This document shows, in pieces, positions 33,752 through 41,883 of a stretch of DNA of 59,093 nucleotides. Position 1 is the stretch's first letter. Every line of letters starts with the position of its first letter. The stretch comes from Kingella sp. (in: b-proteobacteria) (lineage in GTDB: Bacteria; Pseudomonadota; Gammaproteobacteria; Burkholderiales; Neisseriaceae), in the NCBI RefSeq assembly GCF_030527935.1, contig NZ_JAUMZV010000013.1, positions 1-59,093 on the forward strand, read 5' to 3'. The position numbers and the translations under genes were made by a program. The notes beneath the pieces are model-generated. The model saw only the letters and a program-made list of their open reading frames with translations. It had not been told where the DNA came from and did no database searches.

Positions 33752-34798
33752 TTAGGGCTTGGGTAGCGTGATTTTCTGATGCGGTTCCATATCCAGCATA
33801 TAGCGCATCCAATTGCCAAAGCTGTATTTTTGTACCACATCATCGGGCAAAAGCTGATACGGCTGGTGCATCCATTCCAGCAAGCCATCAAATTGCACGC
33901 CGTCCCATACAAAAATGTTCTCGGGACGGTAAAAACCATACTGCTTGATTTTGGGATTGGTGGTAATCAGCTTTTTGCGATAAATCATTGCTTCAAAAGG
34001 GCGAAACGACAAACCGTTGTGAATGGGGTTCAGAAAATCCAGCAGCACACGGCTGTTTTGCAAGGCAGCTAAATTTTCCAAAAACGTTTTGCCGCATGTT
34101 AATTCTTGAATGGATGCGCTGGGATAGTATTCACGAAACCGCTCTTTTTCTTGATGCGAAGTAGGCGCAATGCTGAAATCCAGTTGTAAGCTATTTTGTT
34201 CCGCAAAATGCACAAAGTTCAAAATCATGCCCATGCGTTCGGCTGAATGCGCTCCCACAAAATAGCAATCGTATTGCGGTGTGTTGGGCGGAAAGGCTAG
34301 GCAATCAAAATAAAAATTGGTGGTGGGCAAAAAGCTGGGGTTGTGCTGCCAATCGTCGGTATCAAACACAAAAAAGCGGTCAAAAAATGGGATGCGCTGC
34401 CAAATAGCAGGAAACCGCGCCATGCCGTCCCATTGGTAAGCAATCATGCTTTTTTGCACGTTTTGTTTAACGGCGGCGATGACATCGGCATCATGCAAAT
34501 CGGCACGAATAAACAGCGCGTAGTCTACTTTGCCGATGTTGCGAATGAAGTTCAAAAAATTGGCTTTAAAAACCTGTTGTTTTAATTGTTCTTTAAACCG
34601 ATTTTTATCGCGCAGGATAATTTTGTGAAATTTGGTTTTTAACCGCGCCCATAGCGATGGATAACGAAACTTGCCGCCTTGTTGGGCGAGATTTAAATAA
34701 ATGACTTCAAAGCCATAATGCGCGAGATTGCGTTCCACCAAACGATAAATTTCCACATCGGCAGGCATGGCAAGAATAATTTTGGGTTTTGTGTTCAT
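33752..34798 (-). CDS. Putative glycosyltransferase, array paralogue 4 (last gene)
   Basis: A 348-residue soluble protein, one of four adjacent paralogues. Shared motifs are an N-terminal LAMP, DYALFIRADL at about 92-101, YQWDGMARF at about 121-129, FYFDCL near 162, YFVGAHSAER at about 179-188, GLSFRPFEA at about 262-270, YRKKLITTNP at about 273-282, FYRPENIFVWDG at about 289-300 and a C-terminal KYSFGNWMRYML. The two-lobed layout and the KKLITTN segment resemble GT-B-type polysaccharide or lipooligosaccharide enzymes; the donor and acceptor are unknown. It overlaps paralogue 3 by four bases (ATGA). The DNA is more A+T-rich than the fab genes and holds no uptake sequence. Confidence 0.65.
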   Translation of the reverse strand: MNTKPKIILAMPADVEIYRLVERNLAHYGFEVIYLNLAQQGGKFRYPSLWARLKTKFHKIILRDKNRFKEQLKQQVFKANFLNFIRNIGKVDYALFIRADLHDADVIAAVKQNVQKSMIAYQWDGMARFPAIWQRIPFFDRFFVFDTDDWQHNPSFLPTTNFYFDCLAFPPNTPQYDCYFVGAHSAERMGMILNFVHFAEQNSLQLDFSIAPTSHQEKERFREYYPSASIQELTCGKTFLENLAALQNSRVLLDFLNPIHNGLSFRPFEAMIYRKKLITTNPKIKQYGFYRPENIFVWDGVQFDGLLEWMHQPYQLLPDDVVQKYSFGNWMRYMLDMEPHQKITLPKP

Positions 34799-35862
34799 GA
34801 TTGACTATTAGGCAAGGTAATTTTTTGATGCGGTTCAAGGTTCAGCACATAGTGTATCCAGTTGCCAAAGCTGTATTTTTCGCGGATGGCGGGGTCAATT
34901 TCTTGGTAGGGCGTGGCGATAAATTCGTCTAAACCGTCCAGCGTTTTGCCGTCCCAAATAAAGATGTTGCTGGGGTGGTAGAAGTCGTATTTGGCGGTTT
35001 CGGGGTTGGTGGTGATGAGTTTTTTGCGGTAGCCCAATGCTTCAAATGGGCGAAACGACATGCCTTTGTGGTCGGGATTTTTGAAATCCAGCAGGATGCG
35101 GCTGTGCATTGCGTCTAATAGGTTGTCGCGGAAGTCTTTGCTGTGGCGAATGGGGTGGATAGATGGATGGGGGTAGAGCGTGGGGTGTTCGGCAACGCCG
35201 CCATCGTGGATGTGGTAGATGGCGAAGTTGGTTTTAAGCCCTTTGGCTTGGGCGTATTGGGCAAAGCGCACCAGCGCGTCGCTGCGGTTGAGCCCCGGCC
35301 AATGGATGCCTGTAAAATAGACATCGGATTGGATTTCGCCGATTTCGGGCATTCGGTCAAACCAAAAATTGGTGGCGGGCAGGGTGGTTAAGCCGTTGTG
35401 TTCGCCCACGTCTGCGGGGTCAAACACGTAGTTAATATCAAAGCAATGCAGTTTGTTGAAAATTTCGCCAAAGCGGGCTAGCCCATCCCATTGGTAGTTA
35501 ATCATTTTGCCGCGTGTTTTGCTGCGAATCAGTTGTAGGATGTCTTCGTCATAGATGTCGCCGCGGATAAATAGGGCGTGTTCGGCGTTGTTTTGTTGGA
35601 TGGTTTGGATGATGGTTTGTTTGTGTTGCTCAATTTGTTTGAGATTGTTGGCACTGATAACGTGGAGTTTGGCTTCTTTGTCGCCGAGAATTTTTTTGCG
35701 GTATTTGATTTGGAATTTTTCGCGCAAGGTGGGGTGGCGGAAGATGTCGTTGTTGTCGGAAAAACTTAAATCGCACACGGTAAAGCCGTGCGCGTTTAGG
35801 TGTTGGATGATGAGTTTGTAGATGCCGTTGGTGGTGGGCATGGCGAGAAATAGGTTGCTCAT
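34795..35862 (-). CDS. Putative glycosyltransferase, array paralogue 3
   Basis: A 355-residue paralogue of the genes on either side. Landmarks are HALFIRGDIYDED near 95, YQWDGLARFGEIF at about 123-135, FWFDRMPE near 168, YFTGIHWPGL near 182, MSFRPFEALGYRKKLITTNP at about 269-288, FYHPSNIFIWDGKTLDGL, and KYSFGNWIHYVL at the C-terminus. The C-terminal segments GKTLDGLDEFIATPYQ and IREKYSFGNWI are nearly identical to those of paralogue 1, whereas the N-terminal halves differ, as expected if acceptor binding has diverged. ATGA overlaps join it to both neighbours. No uptake sequence in the gene. Confidence 0.65.
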   Translation of the reverse strand: MSNLFLAMPTTNGIYKLIIQHLNAHGFTVCDLSFSDNNDIFRHPTLREKFQIKYRKKILGDKEAKLHVISANNLKQIEQHKQTIIQTIQQNNAEHALFIRGDIYDEDILQLIRSKTRGKMINYQWDGLARFGEIFNKLHCFDINYVFDPADVGEHNGLTTLPATNFWFDRMPEIGEIQSDVYFTGIHWPGLNRSDALVRFAQYAQAKGLKTNFAIYHIHDGGVAEHPTLYPHPSIHPIRHSKDFRDNLLDAMHSRILLDFKNPDHKGMSFRPFEALGYRKKLITTNPETAKYDFYHPSNIFIWDGKTLDGLDEFIATPYQEIDPAIREKYSFGNWIHYVLNLEPHQKITLPNSQS

Positions 35863-36911
35863 TGGTTTGCGATGTTTGGTAAGGTGATTGGTGTATTGGG
35901 TTCAATGTTGAATACGTAGCGTATCCAGTTTTTGAAGCTGTATTTGTGTTTGATGTGTTCGGGCAGCCTGAAATAGGGTTTTTTTAGAAATGTTATCAGT
36001 TCTGCGTGGTTGTTGCCTGTCCAGACTAGGATGTTATCGGGGTGGTAGAAGTCGTAGTGGACGATGGTGGGGTTGGTGGTGATGAGTTTTTTCTCAAAGC
36101 CGATGGCTTCAAAGATGCGTAGGGATAGCCCGTAGTGTTTGGTGTTGAGAAAATCTACTAACACGCCTGCTTGTTGGGTGAGCAGTAGGTTTTCGCGGTA
36201 GGGTAGGGCATCTTGATAGGGGAAGTATTGTATATCAGTTAGCCCTAGCTCGGCGCGGGCTTGGTCTAAATTTTTGGCGGCGATGCGAAAATCTATGGGT
36301 AGGTTGAGCTGTTTGGCGGCTTGATAGAAGGCGCGGATGTCGGCAACGCGCTCTTTGTGGTGGGTGCCGATGAAAAATAGGCTGTGGTTGTTTGCGTGGT
36401 TTTCGGGCAGGCAGTCAAAATAAAAGCTGGTGATGGGAACGAGCTGTTGGGCGTATTCGGGGCGTTTGCCGATGTCGTAGGGGTCAAAAAACATGAATTT
36501 GTCAAAATAGCGGATTTTGTAAAATTCGTGTTCTAGAAATTCTAGGGTTTCCCAGTTGTAGTGCACCATTAGGCGGCTTTTGTCGCGCAGGGTTTGCATG
36601 AAACTGCTGGGGAATACACCCGGCCATATCATGAAGCAGTAGTCGGCTTGCCCTTGGATGCGGTTGAGCTTTTGTTGGAACTCGGGCAGATAGGGTTTGA
36701 AGAGTTGTTCTTTTTTGTATTCGCGCTGGCGCAGGAGATTGCGGTAGAACAGTTTTTTGATGCGTTGCCAGATGCTGGTGTAAACGAATTTTTGTTCTTC
36801 GTAGATAAATTCTATAACTTCAAAGCCGTGGTAGCGTAGGTTTTCGGCGATGACTTGGTAGATGTTGAAGATGGGGGGCATGGCGAGTAGGACGGTTTTT
36901 TTGGTTTGCAT
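35859..36911 (-). CDS. Putative glycosyltransferase, array paralogue 2 (most divergent)
   Basis: A 350-residue member of the array. It keeps YHGFEVIEFIY near the N-terminus, FFIGTHHKER near 180, YGLSLRIFEAIGFEKKLITTNP at about 255-276, FYHPDNILVW and KYSFKNWIRYVFN, but the central YQWDG of the others is YNWETLEF. The start at 36,911 (MQTKKTVLLAMPP) fits the paralogues; the frame is open upstream to 37,028 through repeat DNA. One uptake sequence lies near the 3' end (about 35,964), reading FRLPEH. It starts 293 bp after paralogue 1, with repeats between. Confidence 0.62.
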   Translation of the reverse strand: MQTKKTVLLAMPPIFNIYQVIAENLRYHGFEVIEFIYEEQKFVYTSIWQRIKKLFYRNLLRQREYKKEQLFKPYLPEFQQKLNRIQGQADYCFMIWPGVFPSSFMQTLRDKSRLMVHYNWETLEFLEHEFYKIRYFDKFMFFDPYDIGKRPEYAQQLVPITSFYFDCLPENHANNHSLFFIGTHHKERVADIRAFYQAAKQLNLPIDFRIAAKNLDQARAELGLTDIQYFPYQDALPYRENLLLTQQAGVLVDFLNTKHYGLSLRIFEAIGFEKKLITTNPTIVHYDFYHPDNILVWTGNNHAELITFLKKPYFRLPEHIKHKYSFKNWIRYVFNIEPNTPITLPNIANQ

Positions 36912-37204
36912 GGTGGTAAAAGGGGGGTGGGGGTTGTTGAATGGCGTTTTGGCTTCGCTGAAACGCGCTTTGTTCGTTTTCAGGCTGCCTTTCATGTTTT
37001 TAGGCTGAAATCTTTGCAAAATCTGCAATTGATATGGAGCGTCGGCGGCTCGCCGACATATTTAGTGAACCAGTAAGCAATGCTCTGTTTAATAAGCAAT
37101 TTGGCGACGAGCCGTCGCCGCTCCATATTCAGCCTTGCGCGTTGCGCTGCGGCATACTCTTTTATACCCAAATCGGAGATTTGGACAAAAGGGCAAGGCT
37201 GCCT
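36912..37204. other. Repeat-filled gap inside the glycosyltransferase array
   Basis: Contains three repeat types in a row: a fragment of the uptake-linked CGAAGC repeat also found in recB (36,950-36,990), palindromic ATGGAG copy 5 (37,034-37,126) and the AGCCTTGC palindrome copy 2 (37,130-37,203). No gene. The repeats separate paralogue 1 from the ATGA-linked trio downstream. Confidence 0.7.
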
Positions 37205-38227
37205 TTACAGCTTCGGCAGGCTAATGGGCTGGTGGGGGTGGATGTTTAATACATAGCGTATCCAGTTGCCAAAGCTGTATTTTTCGCGGATGGCGGGGGC
37301 GATGTCTTGGTAGGGCGTGGCGATAAATTGGTCTAAACCATCCAGCGTTTTGCCGTCCCAAATAAAGATGTTATTGGGGTGGTAGAAATCGTATTTTTGC
37401 ACTTCGGCGTTGGTGGTGATGAGTTTTTTGCGGTAGCCGATGGCTTCAAAGGTGCGCAGCGATAGCCCTTTGTGGGTGCTAATCACAAAATCGGCAAGGA
37501 TGCTGCTGCTTTGGGCGTAGTCTAGGTTTTGTTGGTAGCTGATGCCGTTGTGGAACTGGATGTTGCTAACGGGGTAGTGCTGTTCTATGTTTTGTGCGCC
37601 ATCGCGGGCGATTTGGAAGTTGAGTGTCCAGCCTGCTTGCTCTGCGTGTTGGCAAAATTGGACGATGGGGGCGATGCGGTCGCTGCGGTGTGCGCCGAGA
37701 AAGTAGATGCTGGGGTGGGTGGTGGGCGCGGGGGGCAGGTGGTCAAAATAGAAGCTGGTGGCGGGCAGAAGCTGGGGGTTTTGGGCGATGTCGTTGGGGT
37801 CAAAGGCGTAGAAGCGGTCAAACAGGGCGATTTGGCTTTGTGCGGCGGCAAAGCGTGTCATGCCGTCCCATTGGTAGTTCACCATTTGGCGGCTTTTTTG
37901 TTTGATTTGGCGCAGGAAGTGTTCGGGGTAGATGTCGGAGCGGATAAATAGGGCGTGGTCGTAGTGGGGGTGTTGGGCTAGGGTGGCGGCGATTTGTTGT
38001 TGTTTTTGCGCGATGATGTAGTCGCGTTTGGCGTGTGGGTTACCGAGCAGTTTTTGCGCTTGCACGCGCAGCCTTGCTAATAGGCTGGGATAGCGGAAGG
38101 TTAGGGTGTCTAGCGAGTGGTCAATCACGGTGAAGCCGTGGTAGGCAAGGCATTGGGCGACGATTTTGGCGATGCCTGCGTCGTTTATCATGCCGAGCAA
38201 TAGGGTGGGCTGTGCGGGTGTATTCAT
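37205..38227 (-). CDS. Putative glycosyltransferase, array paralogue 1 (first of four)
   Basis: A 340-residue paralogue with DHALFIRSDIYPEH near 90, YQWDGMTRF near 118, YFDHLPPAP near 160, YFLGAHRSDR near 172, GLSLRTFEAIGYRKKLITTN at about 254-273, FYHPNNIFIWDGKTLDGL near 280 and KYSFGNWIRYVLN. The start at 38,227 lies only four bases after the stop of the family-9 gene and is preceded by AGGCAGCCTGAAATC, an uptake sequence in ribosome-binding position; the longer frame to 38,296 lies within the upstream gene. The N-terminal half is alanine- and glutamine-rich and G+C-richer than in the other paralogues. Confidence 0.65.
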   Translation of the reverse strand: MNTPAQPTLLLGMINDAGIAKIVAQCLAYHGFTVIDHSLDTLTFRYPSLLARLRVQAQKLLGNPHAKRDYIIAQKQQQIAATLAQHPHYDHALFIRSDIYPEHFLRQIKQKSRQMVNYQWDGMTRFAAAQSQIALFDRFYAFDPNDIAQNPQLLPATSFYFDHLPPAPTTHPSIYFLGAHRSDRIAPIVQFCQHAEQAGWTLNFQIARDGAQNIEQHYPVSNIQFHNGISYQQNLDYAQSSSILADFVISTHKGLSLRTFEAIGYRKKLITTNAEVQKYDFYHPNNIFIWDGKTLDGLDQFIATPYQDIAPAIREKYSFGNWIRYVLNIHPHQPISLPKL

Positions 38228-38231
38228 GATT

Positions 38232-39332
38232 TCAGGCTGCCTTGGGGGGTGTGGGTGTGTGCATGGGCGTGGGAATAATATTTTGCAAGGCGGCAATCAT
38301 TTGCGCAGGGGTGATTTCTTGAATGTGTTGGTTAAACCAGATGATTTGCGCGTGTTCGCTTTTGGGATGCCAGTTGGCGTAGTTTTGCGGGTCTTGGCGG
38401 TATAGCCCGATGATGGGTTTGCCCAGCGCGGCGGCGATGTGGATGATAGCGGTGTCGGGGGTGAGCACGGCTTGGGCATGGCGAATGAGAGCGATGCTGT
38501 CGTGGATGGTTTGGGTGTGTGGATAGAGCGTGGCGTTGGGGTGTTGTTGGCAAAGGGTGGCTAGGCTGGGGGTGATTTCGGGGTAGGTGAGCAGGATGAA
38601 TTTTTGCGCGGGAAAGGCAGCCTGAAAAGCGGTCAGTGTGTGCGCGATGGCTTCAAGGCTAAATCGGCGCGAATTGGCTGCGCCGAAGAAGTTAAGCGCG
38701 ATGTAGTGTTGCAGGCTGTTTTGCTGCAAGAAGGTTTGCACGGCGGCTTCGGATGCGGGATGGTTGGGCAGTTCGGGCTGGGTGCGGATGGGGTCAAAGC
38801 CGAGCAGGCGCAGGGCTTGGGCGTACACATCGGCAAAATGCTGCTGGCTGTTGGCGATGTTGAGATTAAACAGTTGATAATCGGCTTTGTTCAGCCCAAC
38901 GTAGTATTTCGCGTTTAACGTACGCAGCAGCAGCAAATCGCGCGGGCGCAGCGACAGCGTGGGGTCAATCACGGCATCGTATTGCCCTGCGAGCGATTTG
39001 CCGACTTGGTAATAGCTTAGGGTGGATTTGGGCTGAACTTCGTGCAACGTATCAATATGCGGATTGTTTTCAAACAGTTGCCGATTTTTTGCGCTGCAAA
39101 TCACGCCAATCTTAATCGCGGGATGGGCGCGTTTGATTTCGCGAAAGGCAAACGAGCTCACAATATAGTCGCCAATTTTGCCATCTTGGCGCAAAAACAA
39201 AATGGCGCGCAGGTTGTGTGGCTGGGGTGCAGGCGCGGCGGCGGGCGCACGGTCTAGCCATGCTTTGCACCAGCGCAGACGCGCGTTGCGCCAACTGGTT
39301 TTGAGCTGTTTGAAGCGTTGCTTAAACGACAT
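38232..39332 (-). CDS. Glycosyltransferase family 9 (heptosyltransferase-like)
   Basis: A 366-residue GT-B enzyme of family 9, the group that includes LPS heptosyltransferases. Evidence is LFLRQDGKIGDYIVSSFAFRE at about 46-66 (the family's GDxxxS region) and the donor-binding segment LTPDTAIIHIAAALGKPIIGLY at about 289-310. The first 40 residues are basic and the next 10 alanine/proline-rich; no signal peptide. It follows fabD by 31 bases and precedes the four paralogues. The position suggests it heads a lipooligosaccharide or other surface glycan cassette. The sugar it adds is not evident. Confidence 0.82.
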   Translation of the reverse strand: MSFKQRFKQLKTSWRNARLRWCKAWLDRAPAAAPAPQPHNLRAILFLRQDGKIGDYIVSSFAFREIKRAHPAIKIGVICSAKNRQLFENNPHIDTLHEVQPKSTLSYYQVGKSLAGQYDAVIDPTLSLRPRDLLLLRTLNAKYYVGLNKADYQLFNLNIANSQQHFADVYAQALRLLGFDPIRTQPELPNHPASEAAVQTFLQQNSLQHYIALNFFGAANSRRFSLEAIAHTLTAFQAAFPAQKFILLTYPEITPSLATLCQQHPNATLYPHTQTIHDSIALIRHAQAVLTPDTAIIHIAAALGKPIIGLYRQDPQNYANWHPKSEHAQIIWFNQHIQEITPAQMIAALQNIIPTPMHTPTPPKAA

Positions 39333-39363
39333 TTTCAGGCTGCCTAATGTTTACGCTTCATGT

Positions 39364-40293
39364 TTATGAATGTGCGGCGATAAAGTCTTGCACGGCTTGC
39401 TGCGAGATAAGCGCGGCGCATTCCATGTTTTTGTCGGCGCGTTTGGCGAGCCCTGCCAGCACTTTGCCAGGGCTGCATTCGGCAGATTGGGTGATGCCTT
39501 CGCGCACCAGCAGTTGCACGGTTTCGGTCCAACGCACGGGGCTGTATAGCTGGCGCACCAGCGCGTCTTTGATTTGGGCGACATCGTTGTATGCAGCGAC
39601 ATCGGCGTTGTGAATCACACGGATTTCAGGCTGCCTAAACGCCACGTCTTGCAAGGCGATGGCGAGTTTCTCGGCGGCGGGCTGCATCAGGCGGCAATGC
39701 GATGGCACGGACACGGGCAGCGGCAAAGCGCGTTTTGCGCCCGCTTCTTTGGCGGCCGCCATTGCGCGTTCTACGGCAGCGGCGTTGCCCGCAATCACCA
39801 CTTGCCCCACGGAATTGAAGTTCACGGCTTCGCACACGTCGCCTTGCTCGGCGGCGGCGCAGATTTGGCGCACGGTGTCGTCTTCCAAGCCCAAAATAGC
39901 CGCCATTGCGCCCACGCCTTGTGGCACAGCAGTTTGCATCAATTCGGCACGCAGGCGCACCAGTTTCACTGCATCGGCAAAATTCAGGCTGCCTGCGGCA
40001 ACCAATGCGCTGTATTCGCCCAAGCTATGCCCCGCCACCACGCTGGGGGCTTTGCCGCCTGCGGCAAGATAGGCGCGATAGGTTGCCACGCCTGCGGACA
40101 GCATCAAGGGCTGGGTGTTCACGGTTTGGCTGATAAGCTCGGCATCTGTGCCGTTCATCATCGCCCAAAGGTCTTGATTGAGCGCGGCGGATGCTTCGTC
40201 AAACGTGGCTTTCACTTCGGCGATGCCGTCAAAGCCGTTCATCATGTTCAGGCTTTGCGAGCCTTGTCCTGCGAAAAAGAAAGCGAAGTTCAT
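39364..40293 (-). CDS. fabD: Malonyl-CoA:ACP transacylase
   Basis: Loads malonate onto acyl carrier protein to start fatty acid elongation. The 309-residue enzyme has the nucleophile serine in GHSLGEYSAL at about 92-101, FAGQGSQ at about 7-13, and the histidine in VPSHCRLM near 203. The start follows CAAGGACACCCC. The downstream gene is a glycosyltransferase rather than fabG, with only 31 bases between, so the cassette may depend on the fabD promoter. Confidence 0.95.
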   Translation of the reverse strand: MNFAFFFAGQGSQSLNMMNGFDGIAEVKATFDEASAALNQDLWAMMNGTDAELISQTVNTQPLMLSAGVATYRAYLAAGGKAPSVVAGHSLGEYSALVAAGSLNFADAVKLVRLRAELMQTAVPQGVGAMAAILGLEDDTVRQICAAAEQGDVCEAVNFNSVGQVVIAGNAAAVERAMAAAKEAGAKRALPLPVSVPSHCRLMQPAAEKLAIALQDVAFRQPEIRVIHNADVAAYNDVAQIKDALVRQLYSPVRWTETVQLLVREGITQSAECSPGKVLAGLAKRADKNMECAALISQQAVQDFIAAHS

Positions 40294-40434
40294 GGGGTGT
40301 CCTTGTTAATTAGATGGAAAAGGTGGCGAATTATAGCAAATTGGGGTTTCAGGCTGCCTTGGGGGCATAAGGGATAGGCAGCCCGAAACTTTTGCAAAAT
40401 CCAAAATGAAATAAAAAATGGTTAATCAGTCGTC

Positions 40435-40531
40435 ATTCCCGCGCAGGCGGGAATCTTGATAGAACGTAAGCAATGGATTGTTTTTGCATGGGTTTCTGAA
40501 TATCAAGCAAGATTCCCGCCTGCGCAGGAAT
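40435..40531. repeat. dRS3-flanked mosaic repeat
   Basis: dRS3 copies at 40,435-40,454 and 40,512-40,531, the second with one change. Outside it lie TTTGCAAAATCC and AGCAAAGGTTTCAGG. It fills the gap 40,294-40,605 together with uptake sequences. Confidence 0.75.
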
Positions 40532-40605
40532 GACGGCATTTTCTATTTTTCAGGTTGCCTTGGGAGAGCAAAGGTTTCAGGTTATAAGGCAGCCTGAAAG
40601 GGGAT

Positions 40606-41358
40606 TTAGGCGTGTTTGGGCTGTCCAAAGCGGCTGTGCCAATAGGGCAGGGCGTAGCGGAAGATGCCGATAACCCACGCCCACACAATCAGCGTGGCGG
40701 CGAACAAATCCACAGGAAAATGCGCGCCCAGCTTCACGCGGCTGTATAACACGCCCGCAGCCCATGCGGCGACCAGCAGGCGGGCAACAAGGCGGGCGGG
40801 CTTGCGCCAATTTTGTGTGAAGCCAACCACCAGCAGCAGCCACGCCACGGCAAAAGTGGTATGCCCCGATGGGAACGAGTAGCCCAGCTCGTTTTGTTGA
40901 TAATCGGACAGGATTTGCTCGTTGGGGTTGTGCGCGGATTGGGCGATGAGTTCAAGCCGATTGGCTTTGCGCATGGCGTAGAAACCTGCGGGCGTGATGT
41001 GTTGCTGTTGGGCGATTTGCACCGCATAGGGGCGCGGTTCTTGGAAAATGCGTTTCGCGCCTGTTTTGATGGCTTGCGTGCCGACCACGGCGCAGATGCA
41101 CACGGCAATCACGGTGAGCGGGCGATATTGTTTGCGCACAAAATAGGCAAGGATAAGGGTGAACACGATGGCAAAGCCAATGGCATAGGGCTGGCTGCCG
41201 CCTGTTTCGGTTAGCGTAATCAAGGCGCGGTTTAAATCGGGCGTTTGGCTGCTTTGCGCGAGCGTCCAAGTGTAGCCTGTTGCCCAGAAGCTGATAGGGA
41301 TGAGCAGCATCAGAGCGGTGTAGAGCGTGAGCGAGATGGTGAGATTGGGTTGTTTCAT
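40606..41358 (-). CDS. pgpB: PAP2-family membrane phosphatase (PgpB-like)
   Basis: A 250-residue integral membrane phosphatase. All three PAP2 signature motifs are present: KTGAKRIFQEPRP near 97, SFPSGHTTF near 160 and SRVKLGAHFPVDL near 209. It has about six transmembrane helices. The best guess is a phosphatidylglycerophosphate or undecaprenyl-pyrophosphate phosphatase of the PgpB type. The start at 41,358 (MKQPNLTISL) is preferred over an upstream methionine that reads through an uptake sequence. The gene stands alone. Confidence 0.85.
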   Translation of the reverse strand: MKQPNLTISLTLYTALMLLIPISFWATGYTWTLAQSSQTPDLNRALITLTETGGSQPYAIGFAIVFTLILAYFVRKQYRPLTVIAVCICAVVGTQAIKTGAKRIFQEPRPYAVQIAQQQHITPAGFYAMRKANRLELIAQSAHNPNEQILSDYQQNELGYSFPSGHTTFAVAWLLLVVGFTQNWRKPARLVARLLVAAWAAGVLYSRVKLGAHFPVDLFAATLIVWAWVIGIFRYALPYWHSRFGQPKHA

Positions 41359-41883
41359 AAGGCAGCCTGAAAACGTGGGATACAAAAAACGCGCTATTGT
41401 AGCAGAATGGCGCGGTTATCCGTATTTTCAGGCTGCCTTGGTGAGCAGCCTGAAACGCAGTTCAACAAGGTTAATAGGGCGTTGCCTGTGCTTTGTTAAT
41501 ATTGCTGATGGGTTTGGCTGCGCCAAACTTCCCTCACTGCGCATCTTTTTTTCGGCGCGTGCGAACTAGCCGCACTTCGTGCGTCGTCGAACAAGCGCAC
41601 GCTTTTTCCCGAGAAAAGGATGCTTCGTTCGGCTGGACGTAGGGGAATGGGCAGTAGCATTAAGCAGTTGTGAAGCGTTAGGCAGCCTGAAAGTCAATCT
41701 GTTCAGCAGAAAACCGTTGGGCTAAACACCAAGCAATTTTGTTTTTCAGGCTGCCTTTGCCCACCGCCTTGCCCGCTATGTAAACCCCGCTTCACGCAAC
41801 CCAACAATATTTTGACGTTTATCACACAAAAAATTTCATCTCGCGTTACAATGCGCCCGTTTTATTCCACCAAAGGGAAAGTC
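41359..41883. other. Intergenic gap, no gene seen
   Basis: Holds five uptake sequences and partial ones at both ends, a segment like the AACCGTTTG repeats (about 41,705-41,735), and a central stretch (about 41,480-41,660) with neither repeats nor a credible gene. The pit promoter probably lies after 41,810, where TTGACG and later TACAAT are seen but with poor spacing. Confidence 0.5.

Noticed and set aside
39574..40377. A 267-codon rightward frame opposite fabD
   Set aside because: fabD is complete and has all active-site motifs; the opposite frame has no domain and no binding site.
41480..41660. Possible transposase or phage remnant between pgpB and pit
   Set aside because: No frame with recognisable residues and no terminal repeats were found.
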